From positions 2,140,001 through 2,204,000 of the forward strand of contig JACKEN010000001.1 of the NCBI GenBank assembly GCA_020632995.1: a stretch of 64,000 bases of DNA, read 5' to 3'. Below, piece by piece: positions 7,874-16,905 of this stretch. Below the pieces are notes generated by a model that searched no databases, was not told the origin of the DNA, and saw nothing but the letters and a program-made list of their open reading frames with translations. This DNA is from Deltaproteobacteria bacterium. Its GTDB lineage: Bacteria; Myxococcota; Kuafuiibacteriia; Kuafuiibacteriales; Kuafuiibacteriaceae. Made by a program: the position numbers and the translations under genes. Every line of letters starts with the position of its first letter. Position 1 is the stretch's first letter.

Positions 7874-9445
7874 CTACAAGGCCAGCGAGGCCCCGACCCC
7901 GGCGCCGCCGGGGAGCGGCGTCACCGTCACCCCCTGGAGGCGGAGCGGCAGCGCGCCCCGGGCGCCGCCCGGCCAGCCGGGCCAGAACAGCCGGTGCCAC
8001 AGGTACATCCCGGCCCCGTTGATCACCCCGGTGATGAAGCCGAGCGGGACGTCGCTCGGGTACGCGTACCCAGCCTCCACCTCGAGCCAGGCGCTCGCCA
8101 CCCCCAGCCCGCCCACGAGGAGCCCGGCGGTGAGGGTGTAGCCCCAGGGCGCGTCCTCCGCGAGGAGCATGGCCATCACCCCGCCCAGCCACGCTCCGGA
8201 GCGGTTGGCGCCCAGCGCGAAGAAGGCCGGGCCCACCGCGTCCTCCGGCTCGAGGTCGGGGCCGAGGACGGGGTGGTGGGCGCGCGGTCGGGCCCGGCCG
8301 AAGCGCACGCGGAGCCCCTGCGGCCCGGTGTAGGCGAGGAAGACCCCCTCGCCGAGGATCAACGCGTCCTCCAGGATCTCCCAGCGGGAGAGCACCCCGT
8401 GCCGGGCCGAGGGGGCCAGGGTGCTCACCAGCGCCAGCCCGAAGAGGGCGAGGTCCACCCCTCGCGCCCACCGCCGCAGGGTCTCGAGCCGGGCCGGGCT
8501 CCGGGCGCGGACCCGGGCGAGGAGCGCCGCGTCGACCCCGAGGGGCGGGGTGTCGTCGCACAGGAGCCGGCACTTGGGCGGGCCGCCGATGAACGCGGTC
8601 GCGTACAACAGGAGCGGCACCCCCAACCCCACCCCGTGGGTGAGGGCCAGGCGGCCCCAGGGCGGGCCCCGGTCCGGCACCGGGGCGGCGGGCGCGAAGG
8701 TGAGGTGCCGAGCCCCGAAGCCGGGGGCCCCGAGGGTGAGGGTCGAGGTGGCGGTGAGCATGCCCGCCGTGGCGTCCAAGGCGAGCCGCGCGGCCGCCGC
8801 CGCCCCGACCCAGGCCGAGGCCTGCTCCGCCAGAGGCGCCGCATCGACCGAGGCCGAGCCGTGCTCCGCCGGGGCGCCGCCGAGCCCCAGCCGCAGCACC
8901 GGGGCGAAGGCGGTTGCGGCCACCCCGGCCCAGGGGCTCACCAGCCTCAGCTCCAGCGCCGCCCCGCCCGGCACCACCACCACCCGGGGCGCGGTGGGGC
9001 GCACCGGGAGCAAGCCATCCTGCGCGGAGCGGAACGTGGCGAGGTCCTGCGCGGTGCCGAGCGCGACCGCCACCGCCCCCGGGACGTCGGCCCGGCCGGT
9101 CACCGGAGCCACCACCGGCAACGGCACCGGCGCGCTCAGCGGGCGGCCGGTGACAGGATCCGCCAGGGCGCTCACCGGCACCGACGTCCGAGGACCGCAA
9201 GCCAGCCTGCCGGCCCGCCACGCCGCCTCGGCGAGGGTGGCGGTGCGGCTCGCGAGGGGCCACCCCGAGACCGCGGTCGCGGTCGCGGTGAAGGCGCCGT
9301 CCAGCAACAGGAGCCCCCCGTCGCCGGCCAGGCGGACCACGCCAGGCGGCGCGTCGGTGCTCGGGCAGGGGTTGGTGGGCGCCGCCGAGGCCAGGCTCGC
9401 GGCGAAGAGGACGCCGAGCGCGCAGGCCGGGGCCGAGAACCTCAG
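7874..9445 (-). CDS. PAP2-fold membrane protein lacking catalytic residues
   Basis: The C-terminal 200 residues align with the PAP2/type 2 phosphatidic acid phosphatase fold, but each catalytic motif is altered. PSGH appears as RSGA (GANRSGAWLGG). The SR of SRxxxGxHYPSD appears as SAW, and the His of HYPSD is Ala (AGYAYPSDVPLGF). The fold is therefore probably kept and phosphatase chemistry lost. The N-terminal 300 residues follow a signal peptide (SAPACALGVLFAASLASAA) and look like an exported Ala/Pro/Val-rich domain. No ATG/GTG/TTG lies in a suitable place. The best start is a CTG at 9445 overlapping the upstream stop (CTGA), giving MRFSAPACALG. It is coupled to the outer-membrane barrel gene upstream, which suggests joint action in the envelope. 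Confidence 0.65.
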   Translation of the reverse strand: MRFSAPACALGVLFAASLASAAPTNPCPSTDAPPGVVRLAGDGGLLLLDGAFTATATAVSGWPLASRTATLAEAAWRAGRLACGPRTSVPVSALADPVTGRPLSAPVPLPVVAPVTGRADVPGAVAVALGTAQDLATFRSAQDGLLPVRPTAPRVVVVPGGAALELRLVSPWAGVAATAFAPVLRLGLGGAPAEHGSASVDAAPLAEQASAWVGAAAAARLALDATAGMLTATSTLTLGAPGFGARHLTFAPAAPVPDRGPPWGRLALTHGVGLGVPLLLYATAFIGGPPKCRLLCDDTPPLGVDAALLARVRARSPARLETLRRWARGVDLALFGLALVSTLAPSARHGVLSRWEILEDALILGEGVFLAYTGPQGLRVRFGRARPRAHHPVLGPDLEPEDAVGPAFFALGANRSGAWLGGVMAMLLAEDAPWGYTLTAGLLVGGLGVASAWLEVEAGYAYPSDVPLGFITGVINGAGMYLWHRLFWPGWPGGARGALPLRLQGVTVTPLPGGAGVGASLAL

Positions 9446-11436
9446 AAGGACACGCCCAGGAGGAGCTGGAGGGTGTGGGCCACCCCGGCGTCCAGCTTGG
9501 CGATCGGCTCCCGGCTGGCGTTGAAGGCCTCGGCCAGGGGCGAGGTGCTCTCGACCACGACCTCGCGGTCCAGGCCCGCGAAGGGCACGAAGAGGCCGTA
9601 CTGGAGCCAGGCGTGGAAGCCGTCGTCGGAGTCGTAGAAGAGCTTCACGTCGGCCTCGAGGCCGAGGTTGCCGCTCGCCTTGCCGAGCGAGATGTCCTGG
9701 CCCGCATCGTCGGTGAGGACGCTGAAGCTCCCCGAGGGGGTGGAGCTCGCGTGGAGGGCGTGGGAGTAGACGAGGTCGAGCCGGGCCCCGAAGCCCTCCG
9801 TCAAGTTGTATTGCAGGCTGGGCCGGATCACCACCGCGTCGGTGATCATCCCGACCAGCTGCCGCCAGAAGATCAGGTCGACCACGAAGTTGGGGTCGAT
9901 CCGGAAGTTGTTGATGGTGGTGTCGCCCTCGGGCGCCTGGGTGCCGTCCCACGCCCCGGGGATGGCTGCGGTGCTGCTGAGGGGGCGGATGCCCCAGCCG
10001 GGCGCGGAGTCGCCGGAGGCGGCCACCACGAGCAGCTGCAGGGTCATGGCGTCCTTGAAGAGCTTGTACTTGATGTCGATCGAGGCCGCGTGCTGGTTGA
10101 GGGTGAGGGCCTTGTCGGAGGAGCCGTAGGGGCCCGAGATCACCGAGTTGCCGATGCGCCCGATGATGCCCGCGTACTCCGCCTCGACGGTGAGCTTCCT
10201 CCACATGAACTTCACCCACCACGAGTAGATGTAGGCCTGGGCGTCCCGCTCCACGAGCTCCTTGGTCGTGGCCTGATCGTCGGGGTTGCCGCTGCTGTAG
10301 AACGTGGCCGCGTCGAGGGCCTGGAAGCGCCCGACCTGGTAGGTCCCGAAGTTCAGCACGATCTCGTCGTTGGCCAGCTTCTGCTCGACGTCCTCGGGCT
10401 TGTCGCGCTTGGCGATGGCCAGGATGTACTGATCGACGTCGTCCCGCTGGTCGCGATCGAAGGCCTGGCCGTAGGGCATCAGGCTCTGGGCCGAGGTCGG
10501 CCCGCTCAGCACCCAGTCGTAGGCCGGCACGATGTAGAAGTCGCCGATCTTGGTGGCGAACATGATGCGGTCGTTGCTGTCGCCGAAGTCGGAGTCGATG
10601 CCCGCGCCCTGGTTGGCGAGCAGGCCCATGCCGAAGTCGCTGGGCATACGGCCCACCCGGAGCTGGCCGAGGGGGGTCATCACCTCGGCCCACGCCCGCT
10701 TCACCCGGATCGAGTCCTCCCAGATCGTGTTCACCCCGGCGGTGGGGGTGAGCTGGCTCTGCGAGAACGCGAGGATCGGCGAGATCGGGTTGGTGGGGAA
10801 CCCGTCGGGGGTCGAGCCGAGCACCATGTTGTCGAGCACGTCGATCTGCATCTTGATCTTCACGTCCTCGTACACGTTGAAGACCGGCTCGATGCGCAGG
10901 CGCATGTTCGCGCCGCCGAGGCTCTTGCCGGTGCCCGCGGTGTTGGCGCACGACGTGGAGCCGGGCTGGTAGTCGGAGTCACCGGGGGAGCCCACCGGGC
11001 GCGTCCCCACATCGGTGTTGCACAGGGGCACGGGCGGCGCGAAGCCCGGCGCGAACGGGCCCGACTCCACGTCGGTGGACGTGTTCTTGTAGTAGGTGCC
11101 GAGGTCGAGGTTGTTGAAGAAGTCGTAGCGGAACCGGAAGTACCCGTCGAACTCGAGGAAGTTGAGCTCCGGCTTCGCCGGCTCCTCCCACTTCCACTCC
11201 TCCTCGGCCCACGCGCCGTCCTCGGCCACCGGCCCGGCGGTCGCGGCCTCTTCGGCCATCTCGGCCTTGATCTCGGCCTTCAGCTCGTCCTTGAGCTCCT
11301 GCCGCAGCTCCTCCTTCAGGACGTCCTTGAGGGCGTCCAGGCTCACGGAGCCGGTGCTGGAGGCGCTCTGTGCGCCCGCTACGGCGGGAAAGGCGAGGAA
11401 GGCCGCGAGGGCGAGGGCCGACGAGTACGGGCGCAT
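9442..11436 (-). CDS. Outer-membrane beta-barrel protein with N-terminal coiled coil
   Basis: 664 residues from the ATG at 11436, which opens a clean signal peptide (MRPYSSALALAAFLAFPAVAGAQ). An upstream in-frame ATG would spoil the signal. Residues 30-65 are a charged coiled coil (LKDVLKEELRQELKDELKAE). The remainder has alternating aromatic/hydrophobic strands (FDGYFRFRYDFFNNLDLGTY, ISLGKASGNLGLEADVKLFY) and ends LLLGVSF with the C-terminal Phe usual for outer-membrane barrels. The layout (periplasmic coiled coil plus barrel) recalls porin-like or alginate-export-like proteins, but I cannot name a substrate. Its stop overlaps the likely CTG start of the PAP2-like gene. Confidence 0.75.
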   Translation of the reverse strand: MRPYSSALALAAFLAFPAVAGAQSASSTGSVSLDALKDVLKEELRQELKDELKAEIKAEMAEEAATAGPVAEDGAWAEEEWKWEEPAKPELNFLEFDGYFRFRYDFFNNLDLGTYYKNTSTDVESGPFAPGFAPPVPLCNTDVGTRPVGSPGDSDYQPGSTSCANTAGTGKSLGGANMRLRIEPVFNVYEDVKIKMQIDVLDNMVLGSTPDGFPTNPISPILAFSQSQLTPTAGVNTIWEDSIRVKRAWAEVMTPLGQLRVGRMPSDFGMGLLANQGAGIDSDFGDSNDRIMFATKIGDFYIVPAYDWVLSGPTSAQSLMPYGQAFDRDQRDDVDQYILAIAKRDKPEDVEQKLANDEIVLNFGTYQVGRFQALDAATFYSSGNPDDQATTKELVERDAQAYIYSWWVKFMWRKLTVEAEYAGIIGRIGNSVISGPYGSSDKALTLNQHAASIDIKYKLFKDAMTLQLLVVAASGDSAPGWGIRPLSSTAAIPGAWDGTQAPEGDTTINNFRIDPNFVVDLIFWRQLVGMITDAVVIRPSLQYNLTEGFGARLDLVYSHALHASSTPSGSFSVLTDDAGQDISLGKASGNLGLEADVKLFYDSDDGFHAWLQYGLFVPFAGLDREVVVESTSPLAEAFNASREPIAKLDAGVAHTLQLLLGVSF

Positions 11437-11482
11437 GTCGCCCGCGCACCTAGCACGGGGGTGGGCACGTAACAACCGGAAC

Positions 11483-11887
11483 TCAGCGGGGCTTCTCCAC
11501 CAGCTCGACCATCACCCCGCTCAGCGCCTTCGGGTGCACGAACGCCACCCGGGTGCCCTTGGCTCCGGGGCGGGGGGTGTCGTTGATCAGCTCCAGACCG
11601 GCCGCCTTGGCGAGGGCGAGGGTGGCCTCGATGTCCTCGACCTCGAGGCAGATGTGGTGCAGGCCCTCGCCCCGCTTCTCGATGGAGCGATCGATGGCCG
11701 ATCCGGCCTCGGTGGGGCTCACCAGCTCGATGTGCGGGCCACCCACGTCGAAGAAGGCCACCCGGGCCTTCTCGGTCGGGACCTCCTCCACGTGCTCGCA
11801 GCTCAAGCCCAGCTTCTCCTCGAAGCCCGCCCGAGCCTTGTCCAGGTCGCGCACCGCCACGGCGATGTGGTCCAGCTTGAACTTCAT
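11483..11887 (-). CDS. mce: Methylmalonyl-CoA epimerase
   Basis: This small vicinal-oxygen-chelate enzyme interconverts (R)- and (S)-methylmalonyl-CoA in propionyl-CoA/odd-chain metabolism. The 134-residue protein starts MKFKLDHIAVAV, with metal ligand His7. GEGLHHICLEVEDIE supplies the second His region, and the C-terminal GVMVELVEKP supplies the Glu ligand. This arrangement and length are typical of MCE rather than other glyoxalase-fold enzymes. No mutase subunit lies nearby. It is divergently oriented from the kinase gene starting at 11950, and the 62 bp between them must hold both promoters. Confidence 0.92.
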   Translation of the reverse strand: MKFKLDHIAVAVRDLDKARAGFEEKLGLSCEHVEEVPTEKARVAFFDVGGPHIELVSPTEAGSAIDRSIEKRGEGLHHICLEVEDIEATLALAKAAGLELINDTPRPGAKGTRVAFVHPKALSGVMVELVEKPR

Positions 11888-11949
11888 ACCTTGCCGTCTA
11901 GCGCGGATTGCCCCCGGCGCCCATAAGGAACCACAATGCGCCCCGCGGC

Positions 11950-13860
11950 ATGGCGTCGTCCCCGGAACCCAACCTGCCGGAGCACATCGGCGACTTCAGC
12001 ATCCACGGAGTCCTCGGGCGGGGCGGGATGGGGGTGGTGTTCGACGCCTCCACTCGCCGGGGCGAGCGGGTGGCCCTCAAGATCATCCGCTCGCTGGGCG
12101 AGGAGGAGCGGAGCAGCACCTCGGTGGCCCGCTTCCTCCGCGAGGCCCGGATCCTCCAGCAGGTGAGCCACCCCGGGGTCGTCCGCCTGGTCGACTCCGG
12201 GGACATGGACGGGGTGCTCTTCCTCGCGATGGAGCGCATCGAGGGGGTGAGCCTGCTCGCCATCCGGCGGCGGGGCCCGCTCGGCCTCGAGGCCCTGGTC
12301 CAGCTCGGGGTGCGCCTGGCCGACGCCCTCGCCCACCTGCACGGGGCCGGGGTGGTGCACCGGGACATCAAGCCCGCCAACGTCCTCATCACCACCGAGG
12401 GGCGCCCGGTGATCACCGACTTCGGGATCTCCGGCATGTCCGAGGCCACCGGCATCACCCGGCAGGGCGACCTGCTCGGGAGCCCCGGCTTCATGGCCCC
12501 CGAGGTCGTGAACGGCCACCCCCACAGCCCGGCCTCGGACCAGTACGCGCTCGGCCGCCTCCTGTTCGAGCTCGGGGCCCGCGGGCCGGCCCAGCGCCTG
12601 CCCAAGAAGGCGCCGATCTTCGAGATCCTGCGTATCGCAATGGAGGTCGACTGGGCCCGCTTCCCCACCGAGGGGCGCTGGCCCGAGCTGGCCGCGGTGG
12701 TGAAGCGGATGCTCTCCAACCGCCCCGAGGACCGCTTCGAGGGCGCCCGCGCGGTCTGGTCCGCCCTGCAGCCGCTGGTGGGGGACGTCCTCGACACCGA
12801 CACCCTCAGCGAGCACGTGGACCAGCTGGCCCTCCCCTCCGCGACCTCGTGGGAGGCCCTGGCCCTCGACCTCGCGATGGAGGGCCACGCCCCCGACCCC
12901 GCCGAGGCGCTCCTCGCCGACCTCGAGCTGCCGGTGGGCCTGCAGCCCCGCCCGCCCGGCCCGGACGCCACGGTGGAGGCCCCGCACCCGGCGCCCTGGG
13001 CCGCCCCCGAGCCCGCGCTCCCCGCCCTCCCCCACGGCGCGGACGACTTCGATCTGTCGGAGCCCGAGTCCCCCGCGCCGGACGACGAGCTGGTGCCGCC
13101 CCCGCGGAGCAGCTCGGCCACGGTGGAGCTCCCCACCCACGCCCTCCTCACCGCGCCGCCGCCCCTCCTGGCGCGCACCCCGCCCCCCGGCCGGGACCCC
13201 ACCCCCGTCCTCAACCCCCTGCCGCCCCTGCCCTCCCTCCCGGTGGCGGCGCCGCGCGACCAGCCGACGGAGGGCGTGCCCCTCACCCGGCTCCTCGAGC
13301 GCGCGAGCGGCGAGGAGGCACGTCCGACCCCCGAGGCGAGCCAGGTGGACCGGCTGGAGCGCCAGCTCGCCCGCGCCCGGGAGGACCTCGAGCGCGCCCG
13401 GCGGGCCGTCGACGAGGCCAGGAAGCGCCCGGTGCTCCCGTGGGTGCTCGCGATCGTGGCGGCCGGAGTGGTGGGGACGGTGGCCGGCACCTTCCTGCCC
13501 GCCGCGCCGCCCCCGCCCCCCATGACCCTGGTGGTGGTGGGCTCGAACCCCGCGGCCCTCGTGGCCCCCAGGTTCGTGTATGGGGACCGCGACCCGCCCA
13601 CCCCCCAGGCGGTGGAGGACGCCCGCGGCCTGCTCGCCCAGGCCCAGGATCACCTCGCCCACCAGGACATCGAGGCGGCCAAGCGCCTCCTCGGCCTGTG
13701 CATCCAGGTCGCGGACCTGCCGGACTGCCACAAGACCCTCGGGAGCCTCCTGACCCTCCTGCAGGATCCCAGCGGGCGGGCCCACCTGCTCCGCTACGTG
13801 CAGACCGCGGGGGACGCGCCGGACGTCGAGCAGGTCCGCCGCTTCCTGGGCGCCGAGTGA
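11950..13860 (+). CDS. Membrane-anchored Ser/Thr protein kinase
   Basis: An N-terminal eukaryotic-type kinase domain (about residues 10-275) has the glycine loop GRGGMGVV, the lysine in VALKII, the catalytic loop HRDIKPANVL near residue 137, DFGISG and the FMAPE motif. A Pro-rich linker follows. A coiled coil (VDRLERQLARAREDLERAR, about 466-493) and one membrane segment (VLPWVLAIVAAGVVGTVAG, about 495-515) come next. The last 110 residues are probably extracytoplasmic and helical, with two Cys (LGLCIQVADLPDCHKTL). The start is uncertain. The ATG at 11950 gives a normal N-terminus but weak spacing, and a TTG at 11908 is in frame. The best ribosome binding site (AAGGAA) actually precedes an out-of-frame ATG at 11936. 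Confidence 0.9.
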   Translation: MASSPEPNLPEHIGDFSIHGVLGRGGMGVVFDASTRRGERVALKIIRSLGEEERSSTSVARFLREARILQQVSHPGVVRLVDSGDMDGVLFLAMERIEGVSLLAIRRRGPLGLEALVQLGVRLADALAHLHGAGVVHRDIKPANVLITTEGRPVITDFGISGMSEATGITRQGDLLGSPGFMAPEVVNGHPHSPASDQYALGRLLFELGARGPAQRLPKKAPIFEILRIAMEVDWARFPTEGRWPELAAVVKRMLSNRPEDRFEGARAVWSALQPLVGDVLDTDTLSEHVDQLALPSATSWEALALDLAMEGHAPDPAEALLADLELPVGLQPRPPGPDATVEAPHPAPWAAPEPALPALPHGADDFDLSEPESPAPDDELVPPPRSSSATVELPTHALLTAPPPLLARTPPPGRDPTPVLNPLPPLPSLPVAAPRDQPTEGVPLTRLLERASGEEARPTPEASQVDRLERQLARAREDLERARRAVDEARKRPVLPWVLAIVAAGVVGTVAGTFLPAAPPPPPMTLVVVGSNPAALVAPRFVYGDRDPPTPQAVEDARGLLAQAQDHLAHQDIEAAKRLLGLCIQVADLPDCHKTLGSLLTLLQDPSGRAHLLRYVQTAGDAPDVEQVRRFLGAE

Positions 13861-13922
13861 CGGCCTCCCGCCCCGTTTCTCTGGATCTGGTGCCCCCGCC
13901 CCTGTAAGCCTCCGGGCGAGCC

Positions 13923-15263
13923 ATGGCGGAGACCACCCGGATCCCGACCCTGATCTTGGGCGCTGGCCTCACCGGGCTGTCGTGCGCCCATCACCTGGGA
14001 GATCCCGCCCGCTACCGCCTGATCGAGCGGGAGGACGCGGTGGGTGGCCTGGCCCGGACCCGGCGCCGCCCCCAGGGGTTCCTGTGCGACGGCACCGGCC
14101 ACTGGCTCCACCTGCGGGACGACCGGATCAAGGGCCTGGTGAACCAGGTGCTGGGCGAGAACCTCGAGTCCCGCGCCCGTAAGGCCCGCGTGTACTCGAA
14201 GGGCGTCTTCACCCAGTACCCGTTCCAGGCCAACACCTTCGGCCTCCCCCAGGAGGTCGTGGCGGAGTGCCTCAGCGGCCTCGTGCGGGCCCGCTACGAG
14301 GAGGACCTCCCGAAGCCCACCCACTACAAGGCGTGGATCCGGAAGGAGTTCGGCGAGGGCATCTGTCAGCACTTCATGTACCCCTACAACGAGAAGATCT
14401 ACGGGGTACCGCTCGACACCCTCGCCGCCGACTTCGCGGCCAAGTACATCCCGCGCCCCGACGTCGAGTCGGTGATCCGGGGCGCGCTGGGCCTGTCGAA
14501 GGAGGCCCTCGGCTACAACGCCACCTTCGTCTACCCCAAGACCGGCGGCATCGGCGCCCTGCCGGAGGGCCTGCACGCCGGCCTCGCCAAGAAGGCGGAG
14601 TTCGGGCGCAAGCCCGCCTGCATCGACCTCGCGGCGCGCGAGGTGCTCATGGACGACGGCGAGCGCATCGGCTTCCAGCGCCTGGTGAACACCGTCCCCC
14701 TGAACGACTTCGTGGCCCTCGCGGTGGCGGGCAACGCCCAGGCGGTGCCCACCGCGGTGGTCGAGGCGGCCAAGAAGCTGCGCGCCAACTCGGTGCTCTA
14801 CTTCGACGTCGCGGTGAAGGGCGCGCCGAAGCCGCACCAGGACTACCACTGGATCTACCTGCCGGAGCGGGAGTTCCCGTTCTACCGGGTGGGCTCCTAC
14901 TCCGCGGTGGAGCCGTCCCTCGCCCCCGAGGGGCACCGCTCCTACTACGTGGAGCTGGGCCACTACGGCGAGGTCGACCCGGCGCGCTTCGAGCAGCCGG
15001 TGCTCGACGGCATGAAGCGCCTCGGGCTGGTGGAGCGCGACGAAGACATCGTCTTCATGATCCCGAACGTGCTCGCGCCGGCCTACGTGCTCTTCGACCA
15101 CGAGTACGAGCTGGCCCGAAAGACCATCCTCGACTGGCTGGACACCTCCGCCGTCATCACCATGGGGCGCTACGGCCGCTGGCAGTACAACGCCATGGAG
15201 GACGCCTTGCGTGAGGGCATGGAGGCCGCCCAGCTGATCAACGAGGGAGCCCCCGCCGCATGA
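13923..15263 (+). CDS. FAD-dependent oxidoreductase, UDP-galactopyranose-mutase/amine-oxidase-like
   Basis: 446 residues with an N-terminal dinucleotide-binding motif (TLILGAGLTGLSCAHHL, then IEREDAVGGLART) typical of the amine oxidase/protoporphyrinogen oxidase/UDP-galactopyranose mutase superfamily. A central segment YPFQANTFGLP and FMYPYNEKIYGVPLDTL resemble the sugar-nucleotide mutase-like members often found in surface-polysaccharide clusters. The gene overlaps the downstream glycosyltransferase by 4 bp (ATGA), which in turn overlaps a deacetylase gene. A role in assembling or modifying a surface glycan or glycolipid is therefore more likely than haem synthesis. The substrate cannot be read from sequence. 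Confidence 0.8.
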   Translation: MAETTRIPTLILGAGLTGLSCAHHLGDPARYRLIEREDAVGGLARTRRRPQGFLCDGTGHWLHLRDDRIKGLVNQVLGENLESRARKARVYSKGVFTQYPFQANTFGLPQEVVAECLSGLVRARYEEDLPKPTHYKAWIRKEFGEGICQHFMYPYNEKIYGVPLDTLAADFAAKYIPRPDVESVIRGALGLSKEALGYNATFVYPKTGGIGALPEGLHAGLAKKAEFGRKPACIDLAAREVLMDDGERIGFQRLVNTVPLNDFVALAVAGNAQAVPTAVVEAAKKLRANSVLYFDVAVKGAPKPHQDYHWIYLPEREFPFYRVGSYSAVEPSLAPEGHRSYYVELGHYGEVDPARFEQPVLDGMKRLGLVERDEDIVFMIPNVLAPAYVLFDHEYELARKTILDWLDTSAVITMGRYGRWQYNAMEDALREGMEAAQLINEGAPAA

Positions 15264-15979
15264 GCGCCCCCCAGGTATCCATCGTCATCCCCGTGCACAA
15301 CGAGGCCCCGATCCTCGAGGGGTCCATCCGTGAGCTGCGCGCGCGCTTCTTGAAGCTGGGCCGCAGCTTCGAGATCATCATCGCCGAGAACGGGAGCCGC
15401 GACGACACCCTGGCCCTGGCCAGGGAGCTGGAGCGCGAGCTGCCCGAGGTCCGGGTGCTCGAGTACCACGAGCCGAACTACGGCGCGGCGCTCAAGGCGG
15501 GCATCCTCGACGCCAAGGGCGAGTACATCCACTGCGACGAGATCGACATCTGCGACGTGGACTTCCACCGGCGCGCGCTCGAGCTCTTCGTGGGCGAGGA
15601 CGGCGGCTTCGATCTGGTTGTGGGGAGCAAGGCCATGGTGGGCGCCCACGACCGGCGCCCCCTCACGCGCCGCGTGGCCACCCGGGTGGTGAACGGCATG
15701 CTCCGGGCCTCCCTGGGCTTCCGCGGCACCGACACCCACGGGCTGAAGGCGATGAAGAAGGCGAGCATGCTCGAGGTGGTGAACGCCTGCGTGGTGGACC
15801 GCGACATGTTCGCCTCCGAGCTGGTGATCCGGGCCGAGCGCATGGGCCGCCGCAAGGTCGAGATCCCGCTGAACCTGGTCGAGAAGCGGGAGCCGTCGAT
15901 CAAGCTCTCGAAGCGGGTGCCCAAGGTCCTGCAGAACATCGCGCAGCTGGTCTACGTCATCCGCATCAAGGGCGAGTGA
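15260..15979 (+). CDS. Family 2 glycosyltransferase, dolichyl-phosphate-mannose-synthase type
   Basis: 239 residues of a GT-A fold. VSIVIPVHNEAP is the nucleotide-binding first strand. AENGSRDDTLALA and PNYGAALKAGI are the usual GT2 loops, and HCDEIDICDVDF takes the place of the DxD metal site. FRGTDTHGLKAM matches the acceptor-side motif of polyprenyl-phosphate glycosyltransferases. No C-terminal membrane segment is visible. Overlaps with both neighbours (ATGA upstream, GTGA downstream) show a co-translated three-gene unit. It probably transfers a sugar to a lipid carrier; donor and acceptor are unknown. Confidence 0.88.
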   Translation: MSAPQVSIVIPVHNEAPILEGSIRELRARFLKLGRSFEIIIAENGSRDDTLALARELERELPEVRVLEYHEPNYGAALKAGILDAKGEYIHCDEIDICDVDFHRRALELFVGEDGGFDLVVGSKAMVGAHDRRPLTRRVATRVVNGMLRASLGFRGTDTHGLKAMKKASMLEVVNACVVDRDMFASELVIRAERMGRRKVEIPLNLVEKREPSIKLSKRVPKVLQNIAQLVYVIRIKGE

Positions 15980-16905
15980 GCGTGCGCGTCGCGGCCATCA
16001 GCATCGACGTCGACTCCCTGCACCACTACCTCGCGATCCACGGCCTCCGCACCCCCGCCCCGGAGGACGACCCGATCTACACGGTGGCGATGCCGCGCTT
16101 CTTCGCGCTGCTCGAGGAGGTCGGCGTTCCCGCCACCGTGTTCCTCATCGGTCGCGACGTGGGCCCCCACCTCGAGGGGCTGAGGGTGGCGCGCAGGCTG
16201 GGTTGCGAGATTGCCTCACACTCGTACTCCCACGACTACCGCCTCTTCGAGCGCTCCCGGGCCGAGATCGACACGGAGCTCGGCCGGGCCGAGGCCGCGC
16301 TGTTGCCGCTGAGCGGGGCGCCGGTGGTGGGCTTTCGCGCCCCCGGCTACAACACCAGCCCCCAGCTCCTGTCCGCCCTCGTGGCCCGGGGCTACCGCTA
16401 CGACTCCTCGCTCTTGCCCGCCCCGCCCTACTGGGCCGCCCGGGCCGCCGCGATCAATGGCTACCGGCTCCGCGGTCGCCCCTCCGCCTCCCGGGTGGGT
16501 GACGCGCGCGCCTTCGCGGGGCCCCTCGGCCCCTACCGCACCACCCCCGAGGCCCCGTGGCGGCCCCAGGCCGACGGGCCGCTCCGAGAGCTGCCGATGG
16601 CCTGCCTCCCCTGGCTCCGTGCCCCGGTGTTCGGCACCAGCTGGGTGATGGCCCCCGCCCCCGCCCGTCGCGCCATGCTCGCGTGGTCGCTCCGCAAGCT
16701 GGCTTGCTTCAACTTCGAGCTGCACGCGATCGACCTGTTGGACGGCACCGATCCCGGGGTGCCGGCCGCCCTCGCGGCGGCCCAGCTCGACCTCCGGATC
16801 CCATGGGGGAGGAAGGTCGCCGCCCTCCGACAGCTCTTCACCCGAATGCGGCAAGACCGACCGGTACGCACCCTGGCCGACATCGCATCCGATGTAGGCC
16901 AATAG
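15976..16905 (+). CDS. Polysaccharide deacetylase family protein
   Basis: 309 residues with the NodB-homology order: ISIDVDSLHHY (catalytic Asp and metal Asp), VPATVFLIGRDV, EIASHSYSHDYRLF (HxxxH metal ligands) and GFRAPGYNTS (RAPG motif). It lacks a signal peptide, so it acts in the cytoplasm or at the inner face of the membrane, as do deacetylases of lipid-linked sugars. The GTG at 15976 overlaps the glycosyltransferase stop. As last gene of the flavoprotein-glycosyltransferase-deacetylase operon it probably removes an acetyl group from the sugar that the preceding enzyme attaches. Confidence 0.88.
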   Translation: MSVRVAAISIDVDSLHHYLAIHGLRTPAPEDDPIYTVAMPRFFALLEEVGVPATVFLIGRDVGPHLEGLRVARRLGCEIASHSYSHDYRLFERSRAEIDTELGRAEAALLPLSGAPVVGFRAPGYNTSPQLLSALVARGYRYDSSLLPAPPYWAARAAAINGYRLRGRPSASRVGDARAFAGPLGPYRTTPEAPWRPQADGPLRELPMACLPWLRAPVFGTSWVMAPAPARRAMLAWSLRKLACFNFELHAIDLLDGTDPGVPAALAAAQLDLRIPWGRKVAALRQLFTRMRQDRPVRTLADIASDVGQ

